A stretch of DNA of 64,000 bases from Ensifer adhaerens (GTDB taxonomy: Bacteria; Pseudomonadota; Alphaproteobacteria; Rhizobiales; Rhizobiaceae). The first letter of the stretch is position 1, and the number at the start of each line of letters is the position of its first letter. The stretch is taken from the NCBI RefSeq assembly GCF_002007205.1, contig NZ_LAZS01000006.1, positions 310,001 to 374,000 on the forward strand, in the 5' to 3' direction. The notes beneath the pieces were generated by a model. That model was not told where the DNA came from. It saw only the letters and a list, made by a program, of their open reading frames with translations, and ran no database searches. Positions 19,535 to 28,875 of the stretch are shown piece after piece. Made by a program: the position numbers and the translations under genes.

Positions 19535-20431
19535 ATGACGAATTTAGGCGATCTTGAGATTTTTGCACGGGTCGTTTCCACCGGCAGTATGTCGGCAGCG
19601 GGGCGGGCGCTGGGGTTTTCCCCAGCTGTGATCTCCAAGCGTATCAAGAGGCTCGAAGATCGCCTCGGCACGCGGCTTTTGCAGCGCACGACACGCCAGA
19701 TCTCGCTGACGGAAGCGGGTCAGGGCTTCTACGATCGGGTGCTCGGCATTCTGACCGGAATCGAGGAGGCCGAGGCCTATGCCTCGGGCCGGTCCTCCCA
19801 TGCCATGGGGGTTTTGCGCATATCCGCCCCCACCTCCTTCGGCCGCATGCATATCGCACCGCATCTGACGAAATTCATGAAGGACCATCCGGACCTGAAG
19901 CTGCACATCGTGCTGACGGACGAGTTCACCGACATCGTCGCCGACGGGTTCGACATGGCGGTTCGGATCGGCGAACTGGTGGACTCGTCGCTCGTAGCAA
20001 GGAAGCTGGCACCCGTGCGCCGTCTGCTCTGCGCCTCGCCGGATTACATCGCCCGCAACGGCGCGCCGAAGGAGATCGGCGACCTCGCCAACCACCTCTG
20101 CCTGCCGGCGCACAACAACGACAACTGGAAGCTCGAAGGACCGGAGGGCGCACTGGTGTGGCACCCGGAGGGGCCGCTCGTTACCAACTCCTCGGAGATC
20201 GTGCGCGCCGCCGTCATCGCCGGGGCCGGCATTGCGCTGCGCTCCACCTGGGACATCGGCCCGGAACTGCGCAGCGGCCAACTGGTACAGGTGCTGCCGC
20301 AATGGGAGGGCTCCAAGCAGCTAACGCTTTCGGCGGTCTATCCGAGCCGCCAGTTCCTGCCGGCCAAGGTGCGCCTCTTCATCGACTACCTGGCCGGACT
20401 CTACGGGCCGATCCCCTACTGGGAGCAGTAG
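19535..20431 (+). CDS. LysR-type transcriptional regulator, divergent from glcD
   Basis: A 298-aa regulator with an N-terminal winged helix-turn-helix (about residues 5-62: GSMSAAGRALGFSPAVISKRIKRLE) and a LysR substrate-binding domain from about residue 90. It lies head to head with glcD across about 105 bp. LysR proteins usually control such a divergent neighbour, so it may regulate glycolate oxidase; E. coli uses a GntR protein (GlcC) instead. The ATG at 19535 is preceded by an in-frame TTG at 19532; neither has a strong ribosome site. Confidence 0.9.
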   Translation: MTNLGDLEIFARVVSTGSMSAAGRALGFSPAVISKRIKRLEDRLGTRLLQRTTRQISLTEAGQGFYDRVLGILTGIEEAEAYASGRSSHAMGVLRISAPTSFGRMHIAPHLTKFMKDHPDLKLHIVLTDEFTDIVADGFDMAVRIGELVDSSLVARKLAPVRRLLCASPDYIARNGAPKEIGDLANHLCLPAHNNDNWKLEGPEGALVWHPEGPLVTNSSEIVRAAVIAGAGIALRSTWDIGPELRSGQLVQVLPQWEGSKQLTLSAVYPSRQFLPAKVRLFIDYLAGLYGPIPYWEQ

Positions 20432-20455
20432 GCGGATCGAGATCCGCGCTCAGAG

Positions 20456-21730
20456 TTACTTGTGTTCGCCTTCCTCATGATGGCGGCGGATACGGCGCAC
20501 GATCAACCACACGCCGGCAACGGCAAAGGGGACCGCGAGCCCGGTCAAAAGTCCTGGATCGATCGGCAGCTCATGGCTGACCGCCTTGGCGAGATAACCG
20601 AACAGTCCGACGACATAGTAGGAGATCGCCGCGACCGACAGGCCTTCGACCGTCTGCTGCAGGCGTAGCTGCAGCTTGGCGCGCCGGTCCATCGAATTCA
20701 AAAGCGCACTGTTCTGCCGCTCCAGTTCGACATCGACCCAGCTTCGAAGAAGTGCGGTGGCGCGAGCGAGCTTGCGCGACAGGTTGGCCTGGCGCTCCTC
20801 CACCGACTGGCAGGTGCGCATGGCCGGCGCCAGGCGCCGTTCGAGGAAGGTGCCGATGGTCTCGTAGCCCGGCTGCGGCGTTTCGGAGAGCGTGCGAATG
20901 CGCTCCTGGACGATGCCGTAATAGGCGCGGCTCGCGCCGAAGCGATAGAGGCTGAGCGCCGCACCGGCCTCGAGATCGGCGGCAAGCCGGGTGATTTCGG
21001 CCAGCATGTCGTCGGCTTCCTCGCGCACGTTCTCCTTCATGCGCTGCGTGATCCCTGTCAGGCCGTCCTCGGTCCGGCGGATTTCCGGCGACAGCGATTG
21101 CGCGAGCGGCAGGCCCATCATCGCCAGCGTGCGGTAGGTTTCGATATCGAGCAGGCGCTGGACGAGCGCGCCAGTACCGGCTTCGGTCATGCCGCGGTCG
21201 ATCACCAGGATCTGGGTCAGGCCGTCGCCGTTCTGGCGGAAGTCGGTGACGATCACCGCCTGGCCGTTCTTGGTCTCGCTGTAACAGAGGCTGGTCGGGT
21301 CGAAGAGCTTGATCGCCTCGCGGGTGTCCGGCGTATCCGGCCTGATTTCGAGCCGGATGCCCGAGATCAGCGAGCCCGGCGGCGAGAAGCCGTCGCCGAA
21401 GGGATGGATCGGCACCTCGCCGCCGAACCGCTCCGGAGGCGGCGCGTCCCAGAAATAGGTGGAGAATTCGGTATGGCGCTCCCAACGCAGCGTACCCTGC
21501 CCCCAGGGCATGGCGTGATGGTTGGCGTCACGCCCGGGCGGGGCGATGCCGCGTGCGCGTGTCAGCTCCGACAGCACGGCGTGATCGACGATCGAGCCGC
21601 CGTCCGTCAGGAAGGCAAGCTGAAAGATCACCCGCGGCGTGGTCACCAGCGCGTAAGGGCGGGAATGGACCTCGCCCAAGGCCACGGCGCGCATCGGCGC
21701 CACCGGAAATGCAAAACTACCCTTTGCCAC
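20456..21730 (-). CDS. DUF3422 family membrane protein
   Basis: A 424-aa protein of a proteobacterial family of unknown function. The N-terminal region contains the family-like LGEVHSRPY and RHTEFSTYFWD segments. The middle (about 215-345) is helical and charged, likely coiled coil. Two transmembrane segments are near the C-terminus (about 361-380 and 391-410), followed by a basic His-rich tail. The start is GTG. It diverges from the FadR-type regulator gene, with a palindrome in the shared 287-bp gap. Confidence 0.85.
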   Translation of the reverse strand: MAKGSFAFPVAPMRAVALGEVHSRPYALVTTPRVIFQLAFLTDGGSIVDHAVLSELTRARGIAPPGRDANHHAMPWGQGTLRWERHTEFSTYFWDAPPPERFGGEVPIHPFGDGFSPPGSLISGIRLEIRPDTPDTREAIKLFDPTSLCYSETKNGQAVIVTDFRQNGDGLTQILVIDRGMTEAGTGALVQRLLDIETYRTLAMMGLPLAQSLSPEIRRTEDGLTGITQRMKENVREEADDMLAEITRLAADLEAGAALSLYRFGASRAYYGIVQERIRTLSETPQPGYETIGTFLERRLAPAMRTCQSVEERQANLSRKLARATALLRSWVDVELERQNSALLNSMDRRAKLQLRLQQTVEGLSVAAISYYVVGLFGYLAKAVSHELPIDPGLLTGLAVPFAVAGVWLIVRRIRRHHEEGEHK

Positions 21731-21850
21731 GAAGCGCTTGTCCCCCTCACGCGTTCATCACGACTTTCTTATCAACCGAAAGAGCAAAAGAACAAAGGAC
21801 GCATTGCCGCAGTTTGACTTTTGTCAGTCGTATCCAATCGGGCGCCGCCG

Positions 21851-21873
21851 AGTGGACAATCAAATTGACCACT
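21851..21873. promoter_or_regulatory. Imperfect palindrome in the DUF3422/FadR-type divergent region
   Basis: AGTGG-AC-AAT-CAA-ATT-GA-CCACT is symmetric apart from its centre and one outer pair. It lies about 145 bp upstream of the GntR gene and 120 bp upstream of the DUF3422 gene. It is a candidate operator for the regulator encoded alongside. Assignment is by position only. Confidence 0.4.
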
Positions 21874-22017
21874 TGGCGCGACCTGCCTAGATTGCGGCCC
21901 TGATGGGATGAGACGCTGCGTTCGCTCCCCTTTCCACCGCTCTTGCCGCAGGCAACCCGACCACAGCGACGATTTCGGAGGAACCCGGCCGAAATCCTCG
22001 GGATCTGGAGACCAGAC

Positions 22018-22806
22018 GTGACCGAAGACCAGATCGACCTTTTCGCCCGGATCAGCCACAGCCGCACGGCCGACGAGGTGGTGCAGCAGATCGAGCTTTT
22101 GATCCTCGAAGGCGTCTTGCGCGACGGCGACCGGCTGCCCGGCGAACGGGAACTCTCCAAGCGTTTCGACGTGTCGCGGCCGATTCTGCGCGAGGCGCTC
22201 AAGGAGCTTGAGGGGCGTGGCCTTGTCGAAAGCCGCCATGGCGGCGGGACCTTCGTTGCCGACGTCGTCGGGCAGATTTTTTCCAGGCCGCTGATCGATC
22301 TCATCGCCCGCCATCACAAGGCGACCCAGGATTATCTCGAGTACCGACGCGAGCTCGAGGGGCTGACCGCGGAACTGGCCGCCACCCGCGCCACGGATTA
22401 CGACCGGGACATCCTGACGAGGATCATCGAGCGCATGCGCAAGGCGCATGCCGCCGGCGATTTCGACGCCGAACTCGAAGCCGATATCGAGCTGCACCAG
22501 GCGATCGGCGAAAGCGCCCACAACATCATTCTGCTGCACACGCTGCGCGCCTGCTACCGGCTGCTGCATCAGGGCATATTCTTCCATCGCAATTCGGTGT
22601 TCGACGCGCCGGGGGCCCGCGACCGGCTGCTTACCCAGCACGAAGCGATCTATGAGGCGATCATGGCAAGGGATCCGGCGCAGGCGAAGGCCGCTTCGCA
22701 GAGCCATATTGACTTCGTCGCCGCCGCTACCCGCGAGGCGGAACGCACCGGCGAATGGAACCGCATCGCCCGTTTGCGCATGCAGCAGCGCGACCGCGCG
22801 AGCTGA
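22018..22806 (+). CDS. GntR family (FadR subfamily) transcriptional regulator
   Basis: A 262-aa regulator. The winged helix domain is at about residues 10-80 (RLPGERELSKRFDVSRPILREALKELEGRGLVES, then HGGGTFV). An all-helical FCD ligand-binding domain follows, with D/H residues (ELHQAIGESAHN, HEAIYEAI, SHIDFV) in positions that usually bind a metal and a small carboxylate. Related proteins sense lactate, pyruvate or glycolate. The GTG start at 22018 has GGAG seven bases upstream; an in-frame TTG 25 codons earlier is less likely. The effector is unknown. Confidence 0.9.
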   Translation: MTEDQIDLFARISHSRTADEVVQQIELLILEGVLRDGDRLPGERELSKRFDVSRPILREALKELEGRGLVESRHGGGTFVADVVGQIFSRPLIDLIARHHKATQDYLEYRRELEGLTAELAATRATDYDRDILTRIIERMRKAHAAGDFDAELEADIELHQAIGESAHNIILLHTLRACYRLLHQGIFFHRNSVFDAPGARDRLLTQHEAIYEAIMARDPAQAKAASQSHIDFVAAATREAERTGEWNRIARLRMQQRDRAS

Positions 22807-23117
22807 CACGACGCGCCTGCGCCCCGCTGCGGCACCACTTCATAGCCGGCTCCCCGTCGCAACCGATCGCCTTTGTGATCTCGGTCTGTTCCAGGCGGCA
22901 ACCAATCGTGATCTGAAACCAACGCACGGTTGTCATACGGTTTGTAAACGTGCCGCGAAAACACCATATCCTGTCGTATCCGGACCACAGTTCTGCCGAA
23001 AGCAGGCTGCATATCCGGCTGCCGCATGGCCGCGACATTTACACGCTACAGGACGCTGCCATACTGGCTTGAACAGCAAATAAGATCACTGATTCGCCGA
23101 GAGGAGCACAGACGACC
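22807..23117. other. Intergenic region ahead of the Nudix gene
   Basis: No gene was found in this 311-bp gap. A weak sigma-70-like pair, TTGTAA (22942-22947) and CATATC (22965-22970) spaced by 17 bp, could drive the Nudix-PiT genes. Confidence 0.3.
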
Positions 23118-23624
23118 TTGAACTTCTTGAACAGGCTCGCATCCGATGTCCAATTGATGCTGCGTCGCCCGGCGCGCATGCAGTATGCCGCACTCTGCTA
23201 TCGGATCCGCAAGAAGACCAAGGCCCTCGAAATCCTCCTGATCACCAGCCGCGATACCGGCCGCTGGGTCATCCCCAAGGGATGGCCGATGCAGGGCAAG
23301 CGCGCCCATGAAGTGGCGGAGCGCGAAGCCTACGAGGAAGCCGGCGTCAAGGGGCATGTGCAGAAGGCGACTGCCGGCTACTATCTCTATCAGAAACGCA
23401 TGGACCACGGCCTCAAGATTTCGGTCAAGGTGCAGGTCCACGCGCTGGAAGTCGACGATCTCTGCAAGCACTTCCCCGAGGAAGGGCGCCGGCAGCTCGA
23501 ATGGGTCGACTACAAGGAAGCGGCCTCGCGGGTCGACGAGCCTTCGCTGAAAGACCTCATCATGGCCTTCGGCGAGCGCATGAATGTGCCGTCGGGTCCG
23601 ATGCCAAAGGCCGCGAACGGCTAG
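23118..23624 (+). CDS. Nudix hydrolase (DIPP-like)
   Basis: A 168-aa hydrolase of nucleoside diphosphates linked to another group, possibly diadenosine or diphosphoinositol polyphosphates. The Nudix box is recognised at residues 56-79 as GWPMQGKRAHEVAEREAYEE followed by AGV. The metal-binding R-E-x-x-E-E is intact, but the box position usually held by the first Glu is Lys. The lead-in PKGWPM resembles the diphosphoinositol polyphosphate phosphohydrolase group. The start is a TTG with AGGAG 11 bases upstream. Confidence 0.87.
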   Translation: MNFLNRLASDVQLMLRRPARMQYAALCYRIRKKTKALEILLITSRDTGRWVIPKGWPMQGKRAHEVAEREAYEEAGVKGHVQKATAGYYLYQKRMDHGLKISVKVQVHALEVDDLCKHFPEEGRRQLEWVDYKEAASRVDEPSLKDLIMAFGERMNVPSGPMPKAANG

Positions 23625-23761
23625 TCTTCCCAAGCAATTGTCGATGCCATCGGGAGCCTGAACGCGAGTTCCCGCCACGTTCGGCACCGATGCTCATCAA
23701 ATCCCCTTGAATGCGTGTTGCTGTGGCCTTAGTGGCCGTGGTGACAATGGAGTTCCCGGCA

Positions 23762-25267
23762 GTGGCCAATCCGCGCGCACGCCTCGCGAAGCAAACGATC
23801 GACAAAGACCTCGACAAGCTCAGCCTTGCCGAGGAAGCCTCGCAGCATGTGCGGCGGAGCCTCGCGGCACCGGCGCTTGCCGGGTTGTTCCTGCTTTTGA
23901 GCATGGCCTTTGCCGCGAGCTTCGTGACGAGTTCCGCAAGCGCGCCGATCATCATCGCCGCAGCTGCAATCGCCGGCTACATGGCCATGAACATCGGCGC
24001 CAACGACGTGACCAACAACGTTGGCGCGGCCGTCGGCGCCAAGGCGATGTCGATGGCAACCGCGCTTGCGATTGCGGCGGTCTTCGAGATTGCCGGCGCG
24101 ATGCTTGCCGGCCGGCAGGTCGCATTGACCATCGAAGCGGGCATCGTCTACGGCGAAGACGTGCTCGGTCCGCAGGCAATCGTCTGGATCATGATGTCGG
24201 CCCTCGCCTCCGCTGCCGCCTGGATCAATATCGCCACCTATTCCGGCGCGCCGGTCTCGACCACGCACTCGATCATTGGTGGCATCGTCGGCGCCGGCAT
24301 CGCCGCCGCCGGCTTTTCCAGCGTCCAATGGTGGTCGCTCGCCGGCATCACGCTCAGCTGGTCGGTCTCGCCGCTGCTCGGCGGCGCTATCGCCGCCGCC
24401 TTCCTCGCCTTCCTCAAGGAATTCATCATCTACCGCGAGGACAAGATCGCCGCCGCAAGACGATGGATGCCTGTCATTCTCGGAGTGACCGCCGGTTGTT
24501 TTACCGCCTACCTCGCCGTTATCGGACTGGTGCAGGTGGCCGCGATCAGCCTGCCGACGAGTCTTGCGGCCGGCCTTGTCGCTGGCGTGGCAGTCTATCT
24601 GCAGGCGAAACCATGGATCTACCGGCAATCGGAAGGTCTCGACAACCGCAACCAGTCGCTGCGCAAGCTCTTCCGGCTGCCGTTGATCGTGGCCGCCGCC
24701 CTGCTCTCTTTCGCGCACGGCGCCAACGACGTCTCGAACGCGATCGGTCCCCTGTCGGCGATCGTTTCGGCACTCGACGGGGTGATCACGACGGAAAAGT
24801 CACCGGCCCCGCTCTGGGAACTGGCGATCGGTGCGCTCGGCATTTCGATCGGCCTTCTGCTCTACGGTCCGAAGCTCATCCGCGTCGTCGGCCAGGAGAT
24901 CACCAAGCTCAATCCGATGCGCGCCTTCTGCGTGGCGCTCGCAACCGCGGTCACCGTGCTGCTCGCATCGGCGCTCGGCCTGCCGATCAGCTCGACGCAC
25001 ACGGCCGTGGGCGCCGTCTTCGGCGTCGGCTTCTTCCGCGAATGGTACATCCGCAATTCCAAGCGGCGGCTCGAATATGTCCGGCAACGGACAGGACAAA
25101 CCGATTTCATGGAATCGGCGGAAACGAATTTTGCCGAGGTGCGCCGTCGGCGCCTCGTCCGCCGCTCGCATTTCCTGACGATCGTCGGCGCCTGGGTCAT
25201 CACCGTCCCGGCCTCGGCGGCGCTGTCGGCCGTGCTCTATTTCATCCTCTCCGGCATTTTCATGTGA
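23762..25267 (+). CDS. PiT family inorganic phosphate transporter
   Basis: A 501-aa polytopic membrane protein predicted to import phosphate driven by cation symport. The two inverted signature repeats are present as [13 protein letters not shown] in the first half and [14 protein letters not shown] in the second. About ten to twelve hydrophobic segments are evident. A ~45-residue charged N-terminal region ([15 protein letters not shown]) precedes the first membrane segment, as in longer PiT proteins. The GTG at 23762 has GGAG nine bases upstream and is preferred; ATGs at 23711 and 23747 in the same frame cannot be excluded. No PhoU-like gene is adjacent. Confidence 0.93.
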   Translation: MANPRARLAKQTIDKDLDKLSLAEEASQHVRRSLAAPALAGLFLLLSMAFAASFVTSSASAPIIIAAAAIAGYMAMNIGANDVTNNVGAAVGAKAMSMATALAIAAVFEIAGAMLAGRQVALTIEAGIVYGEDVLGPQAIVWIMMSALASAAAWINIATYSGAPVSTTHSIIGGIVGAGIAAAGFSSVQWWSLAGITLSWSVSPLLGGAIAAAFLAFLKEFIIYREDKIAAARRWMPVILGVTAGCFTAYLAVIGLVQVAAISLPTSLAAGLVAGVAVYLQAKPWIYRQSEGLDNRNQSLRKLFRLPLIVAAALLSFAHGANDVSNAIGPLSAIVSALDGVITTEKSPAPLWELAIGALGISIGLLLYGPKLIRVVGQEITKLNPMRAFCVALATAVTVLLASALGLPISSTHTAVGAVFGVGFFREWYIRNSKRRLEYVRQRTGQTDFMESAETNFAEVRRRRLVRRSHFLTIVGAWVITVPASAALSAVLYFILSGIFM

Positions 25268-25277
25268 AGGTTTCTCT

Positions 25278-26015
25278 GTGCGCGCCAATTTTCGCATGCA
25301 GCGACTGTTTGTCGAACATCCCCTCAAGACGGGCTTGGCTCACGAAGCGAGCAAGGAACAGTTCAATTACCTGGTGAACGTGCTGCGCTACGAAGAGGGT
25401 GCCTCGATCCTCGTCTTCAACGGGCGCGACGGCGAGTGGCGGGCCGAGCTTTCCTTCGCAGCCAAGAAGAAGCTGGTTCTGACATCCGTCGAGCAGACGC
25501 GCCCGCAGCCGCAGCCCTGCGATCTCGTCTATCTCTTTGCGCCGCTCAAGGTCGGGCGGCTCGACTATCTGGTGCAGAAGGCCGTCGAGATGGGCGCCGG
25601 CGTGCTGCAGCCGGTCATGACCCAGCATGTACAGGGCAAGCTCGGCAACATCGAGCGGGTTCGGGCCAACGTCATCGAGGCCGCCGAACAATGCGGCGTG
25701 CTCGGCATTCCCGATGTCGAGGAACCGCGCCGGCTCGAGGACGTGCTTGCGACCTGGCAGGGCGACCGGCGCATCATCTTCTGCGACGAAGGCAGCGACA
25801 GCCAGAATCCTCTTCCGATCCTTGCCGGCATCAAGGAAAAGAAACTCGCTCTGCTGATCGGCCCGGAAGGCGGCTTTTCCGAAGCCGAGCGCACGCTGCT
25901 CGGCAGCCTCGATTTCGTCACCGCCATTCCGCTCGGGCCCCGTATCCTCAGGGCCGACACCGCAGCCGTCGCCGCCATGGCGGTCATCCAGGCCACTGTC
26001 GGCGACTGGCGATAG
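25278..26015 (+). CDS. rsmE: 16S rRNA (uracil-1498-N3)-methyltransferase
   Basis: A 245-aa SPOUT-class RNA methyltransferase that modifies U1498 of 16S rRNA using S-adenosylmethionine. The N-terminal PUA-like domain contains HYLVNVLR-like [13 protein letters not shown]. The C-terminal knot has the SAM-binding [11 protein letters not shown] and [11 protein letters not shown]. The GTG start has GAAGG seven bases upstream. It begins ten bases after the phosphate transporter stop, so the two are probably co-transcribed. Confidence 0.95.
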   Translation: MRANFRMQRLFVEHPLKTGLAHEASKEQFNYLVNVLRYEEGASILVFNGRDGEWRAELSFAAKKKLVLTSVEQTRPQPQPCDLVYLFAPLKVGRLDYLVQKAVEMGAGVLQPVMTQHVQGKLGNIERVRANVIEAAEQCGVLGIPDVEEPRRLEDVLATWQGDRRIIFCDEGSDSQNPLPILAGIKEKKLALLIGPEGGFSEAERTLLGSLDFVTAIPLGPRILRADTAAVAAMAVIQATVGDWR

Positions 26016-26214
26016 CCGGTCGCTCCGGGGCAAATCAAGCGTCGCGCGCTCCCCTAGAAGAAGAGAACCGGTGAAACAAGGCAGGGTTGGGTCGACGATA
26101 GCCACTTCCACGGTGCTTGCTCCAACGCAAGCAAATGTCCTACTTTTTTTGATGAGATCTTGAAAGAAATTGACTTGCACCGCACCTGATTACGGTTCAA
26201 GCAGCCTCCATCAA

Positions 26215-26234
26215 CTCCCGCTGACCTGCGGGAG
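26215..26234 (+). promoter_or_regulatory. Perfect hairpin in the gshA leader
   Basis: CTCCCGC-TGACCT-GCGGGAG forms a 7-bp perfect stem with a 6-base loop, ending 24 bases before the gshA ATG. It has no T-run. Such a structure could affect translation or mRNA stability; no known riboswitch was recognised. Confidence 0.45.
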
Positions 26235-26258
26235 CCGCCCAAACAAAAGAAGACGCTC

Positions 26259-27632
26259 ATGGCCCGAGATACCACCGACCAGACGCCGGTAACCTCTGTC
26301 GCTGACCTGACCGCCTACCTGGCAGAAGGTTCGAAACCGGAGGAGCGGTTCCGGATCGGCACGGAGCACGAAAAGTTCGCCTTCTTTAAGGCGGACAACA
26401 GCCCCGTCCCCTATTTCGGCGAGGCGAGCATCCAGGCGCTTCTGAACGGCATGGCGGCGAAAAGCGGCTGGGAACCGATCGTCGACGAAGGCAACATCAT
26501 CGGCCTTGCCGAGCAGTCGGGCAACGGCGCAATCTCGCTGGAACCGGGTGGACAGTTCGAGCTTTCCGGCGCGCCACTCGAAAACCTGCACCAGACCTGC
26601 AAGGAATCGAACCAGCACCTGGCTGTGCTGCGCGAAGTCGCCGAGCCGCTCGGCATCCGTTTCCTCGGCATCGGCGGCAGCCCCAAGTGGACCTTTGATG
26701 AAACCCCGCGCATGCCGAAATCGCGCTACGGCATCATGAGCCGCTACATGCCCAAGGTCGGCACCCGGGGCCTCGACATGATGTATCGCACCTGCACAAT
26801 CCAGGTGAACCTCGACTTCTCCTCGGAAGAGGACATGCGTCGCAAGATGCAGGTGTCGTTGAAGCTGCAGCCGCTCTCGACCGCGCTGTTTGCAAGCTCG
26901 CCCTTTACCGACGGCAAGCCGAACGGGCTGCTCTCCTGGCGCGGCGACATCTGGCGCGACACCGACAACCAGCGCGCCGGCCTGCTGCCCTCCGCCTTCC
27001 GTCCGGATTTCGGCTTTGCCGACTACGTGGAATGGGCGCTTGACGTGCCGATGTACTTCGTCGTGCGCGACGGCCACTACCACGACTGCACCCACATCAC
27101 CTTCCGCCAGTTCATGGGCGGCGCGCTCAAGGGCGAGATCGCCGACTGGCAGCCGAACATGGGCGACTGGACCAACCATCTCTCGACGCTGTTCCCGGAC
27201 GTGCGGCTGAAGCGCTTCCTCGAAATGCGCGGCGCCGATGGCGGCCCGTGGCGGCGGATCTGCGCGCTGCCGGCCTTCTGGGTCGGCCTGCTCTACGACC
27301 GCGAGGCGCTCGACGCCGCCGACGCGCTGACGCGCGACTGGACCTTCGAAGAGGTGAGCGCCATGCGCGATCAGGTGCCCGTGCAGGCGCTTGCGACCAA
27401 GTTCCGCACTGGCACGCTTTACGACGTCGCCCGCGAGGTCATCGCCATTTCCCGTGGCGGCCTGAAGCGCCGCAACCGGTTGAACGGCGACGGCATCGAC
27501 GAGAGCCAGTTCCTGGCGCCGCTCGACGAGGTGCTCGCCAAGAAGGCGACGCTCGCGGAAGACCTCTTGGCGCTCTACAATGGCCGCTGGAAAGGCTCTG
27601 TGGATCCAGTCTTCGCCGAATACCAGTACTAA
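26259..27632 (+). CDS. gshA: Glutamate-cysteine ligase (plant/alphaproteobacterial type)
   Basis: A 457-aa enzyme that makes gamma-glutamylcysteine, the rate-limiting step of glutathione synthesis. It belongs to the class shared by plants and alphaproteobacteria rather than the E. coli form. Recognised segments are FRIGTEHEKFAF, ISLEPGGQFELSGAP, FLGIGGSPKW, MSRYMPKVGTRGLDMMYRTCTIQVNLDF and GLLSWRGDIW. Glutathione is used by the GST and MAPEG proteins encoded elsewhere in this window. In rhizobia it is needed for oxidative stress resistance and symbiosis. Confidence 0.96.
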   Translation: MARDTTDQTPVTSVADLTAYLAEGSKPEERFRIGTEHEKFAFFKADNSPVPYFGEASIQALLNGMAAKSGWEPIVDEGNIIGLAEQSGNGAISLEPGGQFELSGAPLENLHQTCKESNQHLAVLREVAEPLGIRFLGIGGSPKWTFDETPRMPKSRYGIMSRYMPKVGTRGLDMMYRTCTIQVNLDFSSEEDMRRKMQVSLKLQPLSTALFASSPFTDGKPNGLLSWRGDIWRDTDNQRAGLLPSAFRPDFGFADYVEWALDVPMYFVVRDGHYHDCTHITFRQFMGGALKGEIADWQPNMGDWTNHLSTLFPDVRLKRFLEMRGADGGPWRRICALPAFWVGLLYDREALDAADALTRDWTFEEVSAMRDQVPVQALATKFRTGTLYDVAREVIAISRGGLKRRNRLNGDGIDESQFLAPLDEVLAKKATLAEDLLALYNGRWKGSVDPVFAEYQY

Positions 27633-27757
27633 GGCCGGACAGGCGCGCGGCGGCTGTCGCGGCCCTCTCAAAAAGCGGTTCCCAGGTCCCGATTTCCCGT
27701 TATAGTGCAAGGATATGCGTCGCATTGAGCGCCGCGCGTCCATAAAGGGGAACTGGG

Positions 27758-28588
27758 ATGGCACCGCTTTTCGACATGTTCGCGCAGGCGCAGAACGGCA
27801 AGGCCATCGAGTTGATGGCGCAACAGTTCGGCATCGCCCAGGAGCAGATGACGAAGGCGACGGCGGCACTGCTGCCGGCCTTCTCGGCAGCCTTCAAGCG
27901 TAATACCGCCAACCCTTACGATTTCGGCGCCTTGCTGACGGCGCTCGGCAGCGGCAACTACGCCAAATACTTCGAAGACATGAGGCAGGCCTTCACGCCA
28001 CAAGGCATGGCCGACGGCAACGGCGTTCTCGGGCAACTCTTCGGCTCGAAGGAAATGTCGCGCGCGATCGCCGCGCAGGCGGCCCAGGTCACCGGCATCA
28101 GCCAGGAAATCTACAAGCAGATGCTGCCTGTCATGGCCGATACGCTGATGGGCGGGCTGTTCAAGCAGACGACCGGGCAGTTTGCAGCGGCAGGCGATGC
28201 CTTCGCCAACAATCCGATGGCTGCGGCCATGCGGCAGTGGATGGAGGCCGCCGGCTTTGCCAAGAAGCCGGAACCGCAGCCCAACCCATTCGACAATCCT
28301 TTCACCCAGGCGATGCAGGGCTTTTTCGGCATGGCTCCGAAGAAGGAAGAGAAGCCGAAGACAGCAGACGTCTTTGCCGACAACCCCTTCGTCAAGGCAT
28401 TCCAGGACATGATGCAGGCGGGTGCTGCCGGCGCGCAGAAGCCGCCAGCCGACAATCCAGCGACCGCCCAGTTTTCGCAGGTGATGAACAGCCTGTTCGA
28501 CACCGGGCTGGAGATGCAGAAGGAATACCAGAAGAACGTCGAGGCGCTGTTCGACATGTATAAGACGGGACCCGGCACGAAGGGCTGA
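27758..28588 (+). CDS. DUF937-like Ala/Gln-rich hypothetical protein
   Basis: A 276-aa soluble protein. The N-terminal part (MAQQFGIAQEQMTKATAALLPAF) and the later MLPVMADTLMGGLFKQ stretch resemble the short helical repeats of DUF937. The remainder is rich in Ala, Met, Phe and Asn-Pro (PFDNPFTQAMQGFFGM, ADNPFVKAFQDMM), a repeated D-N-P-F pattern. Function is unknown. The start has AGGGGAACTGGG upstream. Confidence 0.75.
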   Translation: MAPLFDMFAQAQNGKAIELMAQQFGIAQEQMTKATAALLPAFSAAFKRNTANPYDFGALLTALGSGNYAKYFEDMRQAFTPQGMADGNGVLGQLFGSKEMSRAIAAQAAQVTGISQEIYKQMLPVMADTLMGGLFKQTTGQFAAAGDAFANNPMAAAMRQWMEAAGFAKKPEPQPNPFDNPFTQAMQGFFGMAPKKEEKPKTADVFADNPFVKAFQDMMQAGAAGAQKPPADNPATAQFSQVMNSLFDTGLEMQKEYQKNVEALFDMYKTGPGTKG

Positions 28589-28691
28589 GGCTGCGGCCGA
28601 CGGTCAATCCCCGCTCACACTGTCCCGCGCCCTCGGCGGCGGCAGCAACGCCTGAGTGCGAGAGCTGCACGGTCTCTTTACCGTCTCTTCC

Positions 28692-28735
28692 GAAAAGAAA
28701 AAGGCCCGGTACATGTCTTGGTCATGCACCGGGCC
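28692..28735 (-). terminator. Rho-independent terminator, minus strand
   Basis: Read on the minus strand, GGCCCGGT pairs with ACCGGGCC (28703-28710 and 28728-28735), with an inner CATG/CATG pairing, and is followed by TTTTTCTTTTC. Confidence 0.85.
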
Positions 28736-28794
28736 AAGCGGCAGGGTCTATTGGCTCTACCCTGCGGGGAACGTTTGGGCGCGCGACGCGCTGG

Positions 28795-28875
28795 TCAGCA
28801 GCACCAAAACTCCGGATTTCGCAGCATGATCCGCGGCGGCGGCTGGCTTTCGCGGATCATGCTCGACTGGCACAT
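28795..28875 (-). CDS. Candidate 26-aa small ORF ending Phe-Trp-Cys-Cys
   Basis: ATG at 28875 and TGA at 28797-28795 define MCQSSMIRESQPPPRIMLRN plus PEFWCC. It contains a Pro-Pro-Pro run and ends Trp-Cys-Cys, features seen in stalling or leader peptides. It starts 32 bases after the DUF1127 stop on the same strand. No clear ribosome site is visible, and a perfect hairpin covers most of it. There is no gene after it to attenuate. It may be a real small protein, or coding by chance inside a structured RNA. Confidence 0.35.
   Translation of the reverse strand: MCQSSMIRESQPPPRIMLRNPEFWCC

Noticed and set aside
18043-19557. A ~504-codon + strand open frame
   Set aside because: Antisense to glcD, whose family motifs are complete.
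23707-25377. A 556-codon + strand open frame in a second reading frame
   Set aside because: It overlaps the PiT transporter in another frame; the transporter signature repeats decide the true frame.
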